DNA of 64,000 nt. Source: Isoetes taiwanensis (taxonomy: Eukaryota > Streptophyta > Lycopodiopsida > Isoetales > Isoetaceae). The notes below the pieces were generated by a model. It saw only the letters and a program-made list of their open reading frames with translations, was not told the DNA's origin and made no database searches. Positions 32,690 to 42,427 of this stretch are shown one piece after another; the first letter of the stretch is position 1, and every line of letters starts with the position of its first letter. The translations under genes were made by a program, and so were the position numbers. The stretch lies in the NCBI GenBank assembly GCA_021234155.1, contig JAJEKV010000001.1, positions 28,043,768 to 28,107,767 on the forward strand. Reading direction: 5' to 3'.

Positions 32690-33567
32690 GCGTAGAAAAA
32701 ACTATCGAGCCTTTGCACGGTTGTGAGGAAGGACGAATATGCCATGAATATGTCCAATGTATGGCGGAGATAGTTGCATGGGAAGGAATATAGGAGGAAT
32801 ATGCACAGCAGACGATGAGAGATAAGCAATTCTAAACAAAGCTCCATGGAACATGGGTGCTACTATCAGACTGCATGCGAGGAAAGGAGCGAGGGTAGGT
32901 CGGGCAGGCTTTTGCCTTTACAGCTATGGCGGCCGCTAAGTTTCTGTAAATCCCTATCTGGCTATGGAGCTCTGAATGCTTTAAATTCCTATCTGGGTAT
33001 GAATGCAAGGCGAAATCTTCCGGAATGCTCCAAATAATTTGGGATGACTCTGATTTGCTCTGAATTTTTGCACAGATGGAGCAGGGGTGTTACGCAGACT
33101 TTTGATCAATTTTTCAGTTCTTCAAAGTTTGACACAATGTGGTTAAATGTTTATATTCATTACTGCACTTGTGTTTTTAGGCACACAGATTCTATACCAG
33201 GAAAACCTATCCTCTCTATGCCTTCATATGCATGCTTGATTACAGCTTCCAGGCAGGAATAATAGTCCTAAAAATGGATAGGGCTATGTGGTTTAGGTTC
33301 TAGCTAGGGCTAGAGCACAATTTATGATCTAGCAGTGGCTAATGCATAATGTAATCGACTTGAATAAGTTTTACTTCACGCTCGTAAACTGTCCAAATGC
33401 TTGTAACTGGCTTGAATTAATTTCTATTTCACGCTTGTAAATTGTCAAGGCTTGAATCCTTTTCGAACTATACAAAGACCTAAATTCAAGAAAAAATCAC
33501 TAGCAACAGACCGAAATTTATAGCGGGATGGTTTGTCTGCAGGGTTTGGCTTCGGATCTTCTCAGCT
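32690..33567. other. Stretch without a recognised gene
   Basis: No gene is seen. Diverged duplicates of CTTGAAT..TTTTACTTCACGCT(T/C)GTAAA occur near 33358-33390 and 33412-33445. Confidence 0.4.
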
Positions 33568-34035
33568 ATGGCATCCCAGACGCTCCTTTCGTTAGCCCTC
33601 TTTTCTATGACCCGTTCTTTCCAATGTGATGCATCCAGCATGTTCTTAGACAATCGGAGCTTTCAGCAGGCCTCTACATTATTGCCTCTTAGGATTCGAT
33701 TCTCTGTGTCTTGCCTCTCATCTCCAGCTTGGTTTCCATGGCTTGCTCTATGCCTCCAAATCGATGTGCCTCTTTTCTTAGTGGGTCGATTCTACCCTGA
33801 AATAGAGCAGCTGAATGATTATGACATTGTAAAAATTGAGAAGCTTTATGGCAATCGTCCATTTCTGTTATTACGAAGGTTGAGTCAAATTAATCTGAAG
33901 TTGGATGGTTGGTTTGCACTGAGATATGTCGATTCTCTTTCAGGTCAATCTGAAAAGACATTAAAGGTGAGTTTCACCACTTCGCTTCTCTATCTTGCCA
34001 ATGCTGATTCAGGCATGTTTCTTTTGCAGGCATGA
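33568..34035 (+). CDS. Unrecognised frame, possible gene with short intron
   Basis: The frame starts MASQTLLSLALF and has 155 codons. The part around residues 80-130 (YPEIEQLNDYDIVKIEKLYG, LKLDGWFALRYVDS) looks protein-like. A donor AAG/GTGAGT at about 33966 and an acceptor TTTTGCAG at about 34029 frame a possible 62-base intron. After it, HELQSYERRLWSWD reads only if the frame shifts by one, so the gene is either wrongly framed here or broken. I recognise no domain. Confidence 0.3.
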   Translation: MASQTLLSLALFSMTRSFQCDASSMFLDNRSFQQASTLLPLRIRFSVSCLSSPAWFPWLALCLQIDVPLFLVGRFYPEIEQLNDYDIVKIEKLYGNRPFLLLRRLSQINLKLDGWFALRYVDSLSGQSEKTLKVSFTTSLLYLANADSGMFLLQA

Positions 34036-34697
34036 GCTGCAGAGTTATGAAAGGCGTTTGTGGAGCTGGGACCTGTAAGTCTTAACTGAATGCCAAAGTA
34101 CATCTCTATAAATTGGACTCTCCCTCACCTGCAGACTTTTGTCAAGATTGCTCAAGCAATCTCTTCAAGACCACTAAGTAACTTGTATGTTTCTTTTAGG
34201 TTCTGTAAAGTGATTCAGTCCATTGTATTTGTTTTTAATTCCATCAGAATGTCTTTACCTTTATATTTGTGGGAAATTAATGCTCTACTCACAACTATTT
34301 CTACCTCCTAATATTCTAGGGGGCAACCCACTGTGCAACCGCACCTTGTTTCAATGGTATAGTAGAAAAATTTGGTTCCCATTCTGGAATTAGTTCCCGA
34401 GGATCGGGCATTTCGGGAACTCCTATGGACAATTCCATATCGCCTGTTATCAGAATCTGAGTTCCAGAACTAGTTCTCATTATTTCGGAATCAAGTTCCT
34501 AGTAAAAAAAATTAATAACTCTACTTTTTCAATAGTATAACAGAAAAACATGGCCCAAAACGTTCTTAACCAACATGCCTTTAACCAACTTGGCAAAACG
34601 ATCTAGACGTTTATGTATGGTCGCTTCTACCAATTTATGTCGTCGTCTCGAGAACACGACACCAAGATCCAGTCGAGCGGTCTCCCATGGGTCAGTT

Positions 34698-34912
34698 ATA
34701 ATCTCTCCCACTAGAACTATGCTCGTCGAGCATGACAAGACCATGGACCTTATAATCTCTCCCACTAGAACTATGCTCGTCGAGCATCACAAGACTATAG
34801 ACCTTATAATCTCTCCCACTAGAACTATGCTCGTCGAGCATCACAAGACTATAGACCTTATAATCTCTCCCACTAGAACTATGCTCATCGAGCATCACAA
34901 GACTATAGACCA
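34698..34912. repeat. Four 54-bp tandem repeats inside the TRIM
   Basis: Units start at 34698, 34752, 34806 and 34860 and begin ATAATCTCTCCCACTAGAAC. Each includes ATGCTCGTCGAGCAT, itself a palindrome. Because the polypurine tract is part of the unit, it is present four times. The period is a multiple of three, so the repeats also leave an open frame, which I regard as accidental. Confidence 0.9.
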
Positions 34913-34932
34913 CACCATCCCATGGTGTCCAA

Positions 34933-35041
34933 CCGTCCAATGATATCTAAATCATACATGCTTCAATGGAAACTCGAACCAAGTCAAGACCATACCGTCC
35001 AATGATATCTAAATCATACATGCTTCAATGGAAACTCGAAC
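34933..35041. repeat. 47-bp direct repeat inside the TRIM
   Basis: CCGTCCAATGATATCTAAAT ... GGAAACTCGAAC occurs at 34933-34979 and again, identically by eye, at 34995-35041. Confidence 0.85.
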
Positions 35042-35565
35042 TCGAACCCTGCTCTGATACCAAATGTGACGTTCCCAACTGACATACCCTTAATCAATTG
35101 GGCAAAACCGTCTGGACGTTTATGAGTAGTCGCTTCTACCAAGAGTCTCAGGAACGTGACACCAAGATCCATCCGAGCGGTCTCCCATGGGTCTGTTACA
35201 ATAAATCTCCGCGCCCCCATAATTGACCAAAAGTTCCGAAATTGCAGCTCATCAGTGTATTAGCTCAGAAAATCAGGTTAGTGATGGAATCGATTTTTGG
35301 CTTTATGGCTCTATTTTTGGACATGCTCTGATGTCAAAATTTTTATGGTATTGTTGATGGAATGATGAGCTAAACCTATTTCTGGAACTTGGCATAGATA
35401 TGGCTGCAGATATTGGTAACATCTCATACACAAATATCGATTTAGAAATGGGCCTTTAAAGCTTCGGCGTGTTAGGTTTTTAATTCCTCCATTTTCTCTT
35501 TGATTTTTGTATCTTTGATTTGTCTATCTCTGTGTATTATGTCTCTATGACTTGACTAACAAATA

Positions 35566-35680
35566 CCACTATCAGTCAAGTCATCATCATGAGAGCTCTG
35601 TGTATTATGAGATCTTTGTGTATTATGTCTCTGTGTCATGCTCATAACAGCTCTCACGATGATGACTTGACTGATAGTGG
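35566..35680. repeat. Inverted repeat, 32-bp arms
   Basis: The arms 35566-35597 and 35649-35680 pair with one mismatch (CCACTATCAGTCAAGTCATC against its complement). The 51-base loop contains repeated GTGTATTATG. Confidence 0.85.
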
Positions 35681-35739
35681 GCCTTTGATGACAATATTTC
35701 ATAGCAATTAAATAGAAATCACCACATGCATTTAAATTA

Positions 35740-36144
35740 CTAAGGATTTCTGCAAGGTAAGACAACAAATGCGGAAAGCCTACTACAAAGACCATCAATG
35801 TTCAAGAACTCATTAGCTTCGATTATACAAAGATCTTGCTCATTAGCAATATGAAAAGCAAGATCTGGGTTCATATTTAATGGGTGCACTTCCTCAATTA
35901 CTGAGGTAAATCCACCTAATACACTATCAGAAGGGGAAGCAGGAGGAGGGGCCAAAGGCTGAGCAATCTCCTCCAGATTTTTTTGCATCTCTTGATCAGA
36001 TAATGGAGGAGAAATAGTAGTCTCCAACATGAAGCTAGGGAAATTCATTTGCAAAAATTGGGCATCAAAAACAGAAAAACTGCAAAGAATTGAGTTGAAT
36101 AGATTTTTAGCGTTCATAAAGGCCAATAGGCCTATGGGATCCAA
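35740..36144 (-). other. Open frame of unknown nature
   Basis: A frame of 134 codons contains a plausible acidic, Pro-rich middle (QEMQKNLEEIAQPLAPPPASPSDSVLGGF). It ends at the LTR-like repeat of 36120-36300, so its start may lie in repeat sequence. I cannot identify it. Confidence 0.25.
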
Positions 36145-36300
36145 TCAAAAAGCACAATAAACGTATTACTGTTAGGATTAAAAAACTCCCACTTTGAAGG
36201 GTTTGCGTGGGAAAAACCTTGACAATAATAAGCGTATCGATAAACTGTACAATGGTACGTTTCAAGGTAGTGTCTAAGGACATAGCTGGGTGCACATATT
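36120..36300. repeat. Dispersed LTR-like repeat, copy 1
   Basis: It shares CTATGGGA(T/C)CC, GTATTA(C/T)TGT, GGTTAAAAAAC, AAGGGTT, GGGAAAAACC(T/G)TGACA(A/G)TAATA and AAACTGTACAA in the same order with 57361-57510. A more distant copy lies at 53640-53798. The pattern resembles part of a copia LTR. Confidence 0.65.
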
Positions 36301-36309
36301 AATCACCTC

Positions 36310-36590
36310 CTGGAGATATGATTCTAGTAACCGCAATAAAGTCATGTCGAACGTCATATGGAGTGGCTAATTAGGTGGACAGGACCAACTCAACATACCA
36401 TGCCCCGATATGGTCGAATGTCGGATAGTTCTGAATAGTGTAACACTCATCCTCAATAACTCCCAACTGGCAACACTAACAAAGTATGTCCTCTCGTGTC
36501 TCCCAGTTCCATCTGCATGTCTCAATTCTATGGTGATGTGTACCTGTGAGAATGGATGCTATTAGTATGGCTTCTTCATAGGAAAATGTG
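36310..36590 (-). pseudogene. Unknown coding-like fragment, relative of 57600-57878
   Basis: On the minus strand ELR-x2-DG-x-G and further spaced residues match the frame at 57600-57878, and both lie next to a copy of the same LTR-like repeat. The fragment is more decayed here. The protein is unknown to me. Confidence 0.4.
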
Positions 36591-36759
36591 TGCGCAGTAG
36601 CATTCTGACCTCGTTCAAGCATGGGGTAGTGTGTTGTCTTGACCTGTTCCAGAGCACTAGCATCCGAAAGCTTATTGAAGAAGCAAGCATCGGGGTACTG
36701 TCGTAAGTTACGATGATATTTTTTAGTTTGTATTTGTACTTATATGCACTTGTGCCTCT

Positions 36760-36930
36760 GCACATTCCATCAGGAGAACCACTGAGCTTGTTTTTTCTTC
36801 TGATGGCCTTTGAAGCACTATGGACCCATTGCCATGGTATAAGCAAGTTTGGTGAGACAAGTATTGTCCATACTGACCACCTTCTGAAAGTAGACGCGGT
36901 AGTGGTCGAGTACGGCCTTCTGAAGAGGCA
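36760..36930 (+). repeat. Dispersed repeat, inverted copy near 52130-52235
   Basis: CCATTGCCATGGTATAAGC and TCCATACTGACCACCTTCTG are matched on the opposite strand near 52130-52235 (CCACCTTCTAAAAGTAGACG against CCACCTTCTGAAAGTAGACG). The two copies are diverged. Neither shows a known protein. Confidence 0.55.
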
Positions 36931-37042
36931 AGAAACATGTCTCCTACAAAAGGATCTGATATGGGACTGTGGATTATCCCCTAAGTACTTGAGCTGAAGA
37001 TTTTTTGTACCCACTCCAAGTCATCCCAGGTGGTAAACCCCA

Positions 37043-37700
37043 GACCTCGACAGGGATAGGTTCAATACGCTGTGCGTTTTATACAGAATACGTATGAATT
37101 GTATGATACGACACATATTTGCCATATAAAACGTAAAAAATACGGCAAAAAAAAAATTCCAGCGTCGGAAGATTTTCGCGTACGCGAAAACATCTAATTC
37201 GCGTACGCGAAAGTTTTTTCGCGTACACGAAACAAAGGTTTCACGTACGCAAACGCTTTTTTTTTTTTTTTTTTTTTTTTTGCACGCTGAAACCTTCCGC
37301 TTTCGCAGACGCTGAAAAGGAAAACCGCTGTGACGCCAAAAAAAAAAAAAAAACCCGCCAGACGAATTTGAAATTTGAATTTCACGCGTCGCGAAAATCC
37401 TATAAACCGCTGCAGACGCTGAACTTTTTTCGCAGCGACGCCAAACAAAGATAAAGTGGGTAGCAATTTTTTTTTTTTTACGAATTTGAAATTTGAAAAT
37501 CGCTGCACGCCGAACCTTCGTTACAGACGCAACGATATAAAAAAAGATTTTTTTTTTTTTTCCACGCACGCCGCGGTTTTACCGCTTCGTGGGCAAAATT
37601 TTTTTCCTACCGGCGACTAAAAACGTAAAATATGTATTTTTTAACTTTATACGTCAGGAATTTAGATTTCGTACGTACAGAACCTATCCCTGGACCTTGA
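37043..37700. mobile_element. Non-autonomous hAT-like element with 8-bp target duplication
   Basis: The element is 37051-37692. It starts CAGGGATAGGTTC and ends GAACCTATCCCTG, a perfect 13-base terminal inverted repeat. It is flanked by GACCTCGA (37043-37050) and GACCTTGA (37693-37700), an 8-base duplication with one mismatch. CAGGG-type ends and 8-base duplications are hallmarks of hAT transposons. The 642-base interior codes for no transposase. It contains long A and T runs and four copies of TTCGCGTACGCGAAA or variants (about 37174-37250), which could be transposase-binding repeats. Confidence 0.85.
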
Positions 37701-37703
37701 CCC

Positions 37704-39252
37704 TGTGACGTTTCACGTATTTATACGATATACGTATAAATATACTGACACGTCACGCAGTAAGAATACGCCACCATGGGGTATGTTAACCTAGGGGGTT
37801 GACCTAAAAGGGATTAATTTAGCTATGCTAAATTAATAAGGGGTTAATGAAGGGTTAATTTCCTATAATTAAGGAATCGTTATCTAAGTAATTTAATTAA
37901 GCTAATTAAGTTAGGATAATTGATAAATTAGGGAAAGGACACCTGGCCAAACTCGATTGGCCAGCAGAAAATTGCTAATTTGGGCCAGCAAATTGGATCC
38001 CAATTTGCCCCATATCGATTCCAAGGAGAGGAGCTGTTGGGCGCCCAGATTGATTGAAGATGGAGATGCCACATGACAATGGATCCAGCAGGAATTCGGG
38101 TTAGTGGATAGATTAGCTTGACATTCTAGGGCTAGCGCCTCTGTCAGTCTTCTCTGCTTGTCTTTGATTATGATTAACCCTTGTTTGGTAGTTAGAACTG
38201 TTCTCAACTATGGATTATGTTCTGTGATGTATGGATGGATGTATCTCTGGTAGTATCTTTGTTAGTTCTTCCGAAAAGTAGGGTTTAAGGGGGGTAGAGA
38301 CCTCTGTGGCCTATGTTCATTAGTATGCTCCTAGTAGCTCCCCTAGTACCCAGTGATGCGGCCTGTGCACAAGATCCCACCGAGCTGTGGAATCTATGGC
38401 ATGATTGAAGCACCAGACAAGGAGCCGTGGTGATGAAGTGTGGGGTGGGGTCTCACCGAGCATAAAAGGCTACTGAACTCCTTCGAGCTAGGCCCGATAG
38501 GCCGGCCGCTGAACCCGCCGGGTATGGGTCCGACACTCCCGGTACGCTTGTGTGAGCACCCTGTACTTTGAGTAGAATTAGGGGAGTAAGTCGGCACGGA
38601 TCACGGGATCGCCGATGCGCACGCATTCTCTAGCTCACCCATGGATTCATCACGCGACTGGGGAAGGGACACTTCCCCGACTTGCCTCATCGGACCGGGG
38701 AGATGTAACCCGAGTAGTCCCCGGCGGGTGATGCCTTGGGATTGCATCTCCTAAGGCTACAATGACGCCATAGCTTGATTCAGCTCATCTGCAAAGTGTG
38801 CACAGGAGGGGCGGATGGAGTGGACAACCCTAGCCGATGTTCTATGCCAGCCAACGCCATGCCAAGATTCGCCTCACCGTTCTCCCCGAGACCTAGCCGC
38901 CAATGAACCTCACCGAGTCCGAGCCGGGTAGAACCTTGGGTTTGGGGAGTTTTCTCTAGTATTAAATGCATCTTCTCTGTTATTATCCGTTGGATGGATG
39001 TGCCACCCTTCGTGGTGGTTATTTATTATATGATTATGCTGTATGCTAACCTTGTATGCACGCTTCCGCGACATAGGAGTCCCATTGAAGGCGTGGGCCG
39101 AATGACACCTCCGTGTCCTTCACCCGGGCATCTTCCTATAGATGGTCCGAGTTAGACGGAGGGCCCTGCTCATGGCGAGTTGGTTGCCATGGGAGGGGGA
39201 AGTCCCCGTATGTATACGTCCGGAGCGCCGTATATGTTCAGGGAGCGTCACA
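37704..39252 (+). repeat. 5' LTR of element B (1549 bp)
   Basis: It starts TGTGACGTTTCACG and ends GGGAGCGTCACA. A hairpin (TTTATACGATATACGTATAAA) lies just inside the left end, and a weaker TATACG/CGTATA pair lies near the right end. A 41-base block (38791-38831) is identical to one in the LTR of element A although most of the rest has diverged. Confidence 0.93.
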
Positions 39253-39253
39253 G

Positions 39254-39265
39254 TGGTATCAGAGC
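39254..39265 (+). other. Primer-binding site of element B
   Basis: TGGTATCAGAGC lies one base after the LTR. It is the usual initiator Met tRNA site. Confidence 0.93.
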
Positions 39266-39962
39266 CGTGATTTTGGTTGTCCGAAATCATAGCACTGACC
39301 AAACCTCTAACTCGTTAGTTCGGTAGTTAGGTGGGAGTTTAAGCTAGTTGGACTGCTTAACTTTTCGATGGTTGGTTTTGGTGCTAGGTTGATGTAGTAA
39401 ATTGTGAGTTTTAGGAAGCTTAGGACGATTTCTAGAGGGAAAAAGTGGTGACTGGAGGACCCAAGTTTAGATGGGCCGTAACTTTTTGTAGGTCGCTCGG
39501 ATGAAGGCGAAAATGGGTCCAACGGATCGGGCACATCCCAAATACCCTAGGGGGCACGTTTCCCGAGGTCGAAACGGCAACACCAAGTCGAAAAGTCCAA
39601 AGGGGCGCTGCTGTCGGATAGGGTGTTTGTTTCGAAGAGTTATTAGCGATAACGCCATCACTGCTTTCCATACGGTCGCGCGTATAAAAATACGCCTTTT
39701 TTTTTTTTTTTTTTTTTTTAAGAAAGTTTTGAAAAAAAAGGGGTTTAGATTCAAATTTGTGCTTCTTTCTAGAAAGTGTGTTTCTTGAGACGTCTTCCTG
39801 CTACCATAGCCGCCGGAGTTGAGCTCTCTTGCCGCCATAGCCGACCTTGCCTGATACCTTGTTGCTACCCTAACCGCCTAGCACCTCCACCCACAGTCTA
39901 GCGCCACCTGCCTCAGCCCAAGCGCCCCACTTCCTTGCCACTAGTACCCGCTAGTCGCCACC

Positions 39963-40664
39963 ATGCCACGTTTCAAACTTACAATAGACCTCAAGAAGAT
40001 GAACGTCTTTCAGCTTTATAGCGTGATTGTAGACCATCTGGGGGATGACCATAGTGACGTTGACGTGGTTCTAGACTTGCTAGTGAAACACTTTACTGAG
40101 AACCGCAGAATACCATACCCTATTTTTCACTTTAACGAGCGGTTCCTTATGAAGCTGAATGCTGCAGACCAACCTTACACTCTTATGGAGCAACCTGATC
40201 AAGCTTGGGCCATTGTTAAGTTTTACCCGTTGCCGAGCCCAGAGGAGGATCCCATAGAGCTTATCCGAACTGAGGTCCAAAGGATTTTGCATCTTGCTAG
40301 GATAGAGGACCTCCAACAAATAGCTAGTGGCCTCCCAGAAGAGCGAGCTAGCCGTTTTTATTACCTTGGTAGAGGCCATGTGCTTATGTACAGGGACCAT
40401 CACAATCTTCCTCCCTTTTACTGGAACATAGAATTGAATAGCTTTATCTTCGATGATATTCCACAAGAAATAACACAGGACCGCATGGACCTCATTGAGA
40501 TTGACATGCGAGCTCGGCTGGACCGGTATCATGCGGAGATTGCACGAAGAACCCAGGTATGCCTGGATAAGGAGGCCCGAAATGCTGAGACTGAGCGGAT
40601 CCATAGAGCTGAAGAGGTTGCCCAGAATGTTGTTCCGGAGAAGGAGGAGAGATGGGGTAACTGA
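39963..40664 (+). CDS. First pre-gag ORF of element B, unknown, leads into histone H3
   Basis: The ATG at 39963 (context CCACCATGCC) opens a frame of 233 codons, ended by TGA at 40662-40664. I do not recognise the protein. Its first 130 residues look globular (MNVFQLYSVIVDHLGDD, QAWAIVKFYPLPSPEEDP). The end from about residue 170 is likely helical and coiled (IEIDMRARLDRYHAEIARR...ETERIHRAEEVAQN). The same frame stays open after the TGA for about 70 codons into a basic tail and the start of the histone fold, so this ORF and the H3 part probably formed one protein. Element A has nothing like it. Confidence 0.65.
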   Translation: MPRFKLTIDLKKMNVFQLYSVIVDHLGDDHSDVDVVLDLLVKHFTENRRIPYPIFHFNERFLMKLNAADQPYTLMEQPDQAWAIVKFYPLPSPEEDPIELIRTEVQRILHLARIEDLQQIASGLPEERASRFYYLGRGHVLMYRDHHNLPPFYWNIELNSFIFDDIPQEITQDRMDLIEIDMRARLDRYHAEIARRTQVCLDKEARNAETERIHRAEEVAQNVVPEKEERWGN

Positions 40665-41129
40665 AAGAGGAAGCTTACGAAGCCAACAAGAGGAGGCGTC
40701 CATTACAAAACCCGGCTGCAGAAGGATGCTGAGATCGGCAAGAAAGCGTCGGCTCAGCGTCGGGAACAAATGGTGCAAAGGGCAAAACACCCCTCGACCA
40801 GCGGGAAGACCTTACCATTGCTTAAACCAGCTACCAAGCCGAGGAAGCCCCATAGGTTTCGACCAGGTACGTAGCTTTGCGCGAGATACGAAAATACCAG
40901 AAGACTACGGATACCTTGATACGCCGGTTACCTTTCCAGCGACTGGTTCGAGAGATTGCTCAGGAGTACAAGACCGATATGAGGTCTCAGGCTTTTGCTT
41001 TACTTGCACTCCAGGAAGCTTCTGAAGCCTACCTCATTGAGATTTTGAGCGACGCCAACCTGTGCGCCATTCACGCAAAGAGGGTTACCATCATGCCCAA
41101 GGACATACACTCGAGGGGATTCCCGCTAG
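40665..41129 (+). pseudogene. Histone H3 domain inside element B
   Basis: From 40845 the frame reads KPHRFRPGT. After one missing base near 40870 it continues [48 protein letters not shown], then [17 protein letters not shown] up to about 41107. These are the alpha-N helix, all three histone-fold helices and loop 2 of histone H3 in order, without the longer loop 1 of centromeric H3. The Cys and His of the H3-H3 contact (C110, H113) are kept, and Arg stands where K36 would be. Substitutions sit mostly in loop 1 and helix 2 (MRSQAFALL). The C-terminal end is recognisable but shifted, stopping near 41127. The 60-residue basic tail before KPHRF (RGGVHYKTRLQKDAEIGKK) does not carry the normal H3 tail. 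There are no introns. This copy is broken by one stop and one or two indels. Capture by the element is my reading; an H3 retrocopy inserted into it is the alternative. Confidence 0.9.
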
Positions 41130-41399
41130 TTAGGTCTTTTTCTTTTTATCTAGTGCGCAGTGTAAACATTTTATGTGATATATGTAAATACCTTTCTTTT
41201 TGGAAGTTAAGGAGTCAAATTTTGTATTATTGATGACTTTTTGTATATATAGATGTGAATTATTAAATAAATAATATTTTTGTTATGACCTAGGAAAACG
41301 TGCCAAAAAATTATAAAGTCACTTTTTGGCATATTAGGGTTTCATTTTCATTCCTGCCTTCAGTGCCTTCCTCCTCTTCCCTTGTTCCTTCCTGCCGCC
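41130..41399 (+). other. AT-rich spacer with TATA-like sequence
   Basis: Between the H3 part and the next ORF lies AT-rich DNA containing GTATATATAGATG (about 41241) and then a CT-rich leader before the ATG at 41399. It could act as an internal promoter, comparable to the TATA-like box in front of the pre-gag ORF of element A. Confidence 0.4.
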
Positions 41400-42427
41400 A
41401 TGGACCGCCCTACTTTACAACAGTAGTACCTGGATGGAGATCATTGGGATCCTGCAGTTCCCTTCGATGCACTTCACCCTCATCTGCTCCAGCAAGTGGA
41501 TCTCATCCACAACATGCAAGCGCATCCAGATTATGCTAGTTTTCTTCAGTTCTTCCACGAAGAAATTGTGCCTGCATGTGTCTTCAATGACGCGGACTCC
41601 CAGCTCTATCTTAACTTCCACACCTTGCTGGAAATATTGGGAGATGATGATCACGCGCGTAATGTTATTAAGGGCATTAGGAGGAGGGGGACCGGCCTTC
41701 CTATTGCCACTATAGACCGCGAGCTCTGGTTTGAGGCTCGTTTTGCCCTGGCGATCATCATGGACCAGTACATAGAGGATGAATAGATACCTGCGGAGCA
41801 GTCTACACGCCAGTACCCCCTGACCCGGAGGACGATGAAGTCGTCAACGAGCAAGATTTTGCAAGATGGAAAGAACTGGCTACGGAGGCACCGACAGGTC
41901 GTGATAAAGCCCTGAAGCTTGAAGGGCTAGATCTTCTCCCCACCATACTCTTGAACGACCAAGAGTATCTCACCTTGGAGGATATCATGTGGGCTTACCG
42001 CGTCGTCGCCGATATGCGGGGTCGGCGAAAGATAGAAGTCCTATACAACCTTGCAGAGTTCTGTCAAGATGACTTCGTCGACTTCACAACGCCTGTTGTG
42101 CATCCGCCGCAAGTCCAAGGTTTGATTGCATTCCAGCCAGAGGAGATCGAGCCCGTTTTGTCTCTCCGGCAGTTTCTATTGACCGATGAGCCACAGCCTC
42201 CTGCAGAGCAGTTTGCGGCTAACATGTGCCCTCCTCCTGCGACTCAGCCATTACAGATCACTATGGGAGAGGTAGAACAGGGCGAGGAAGACCTTTGTGA
42301 TACCAAAACGAGTCTTCGAGATGATAAGGAAGAGGCCGAGCAGGAGAGGATACCCATTAACTTGGAAAAGGAAGCAGAAACCTCCAGGGATCCCCGGATT
42401 AAGGCAATGGGCAACCAGCTGATCTGA
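41399..42427 (+). pseudogene. Second pre-gag ORF of element B, related to the ORF of element A
   Basis: The ATG follows CCTGCCGCC. The frame has a TAG near 41424, continues to 41786, and resumes in another frame (PPDPEDDEVVNEQDFARWKEL) to the stop at 42425-42427. Two blocks match the 730-1869 ORF of element A in order. The first is P-x-Y-x3-L-x2-F ... LGD ... LP-x2-T-(I/V)-DR-x3-F-x3-(F/A)-ALAI. The second is P-x-I-(L/I)2-N-x2-EYL-x3-DI followed by a basic segment and DDF. Similarity is low outside these blocks. The product is unknown. The C-terminus is Glu-rich (EEDLCDTKTSLRDDKEEAEQER). Confidence 0.65.

Larger units (their letters stand above)
34551..35200 (-). mobile_element. Miniature LTR element (TRIM), about 650 bp
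   Basis: Two related terminal repeats of about 140 bases lie at 34551-34700 and 35065-35200. Next to the right one, on the minus strand, is the primer site TGGTATCAGAGC (35051-35062). The left one is preceded on that strand by the purine tract GTGGGAGAGATTAT. The right repeat reads TGTAACAGACCC to GGGAACGTCACA. The interior is about 350 bases, codes for nothing recognisable and contains tandem repeats. This is the form of a terminal-repeat retrotransposon in miniature, moved by enzymes of other elements. The left repeat is more diverged, and I found no clear 5-base target duplication. Confidence 0.75.

Noticed and set aside
34575-34943. Open frame with an 18-residue repeat
   Set aside because: It comes from the 54-base tandem repeats of the TRIM, whose period happens to be a multiple of three; the element is read on the other strand.
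37021-37569. Lys/Phe-rich open frame on the minus strand (182 codons)
   Set aside because: It is produced by A and T runs inside the hAT-like element and has no protein character.
40080-40790. Minus-strand open frame of 236 codons across the first pre-gag ORF of element B
   Set aside because: It is a shadow of the plus-strand ORF and of the H3 tail; it has no recognisable domain.
40845-41129. Centromeric H3 (CENH3) identity for the histone domain
   Set aside because: Loop 1 has the canonical H3 length, and the C-terminal [13 protein letters not shown] follows canonical H3, so CENH3 is not supported despite the diverged tail.
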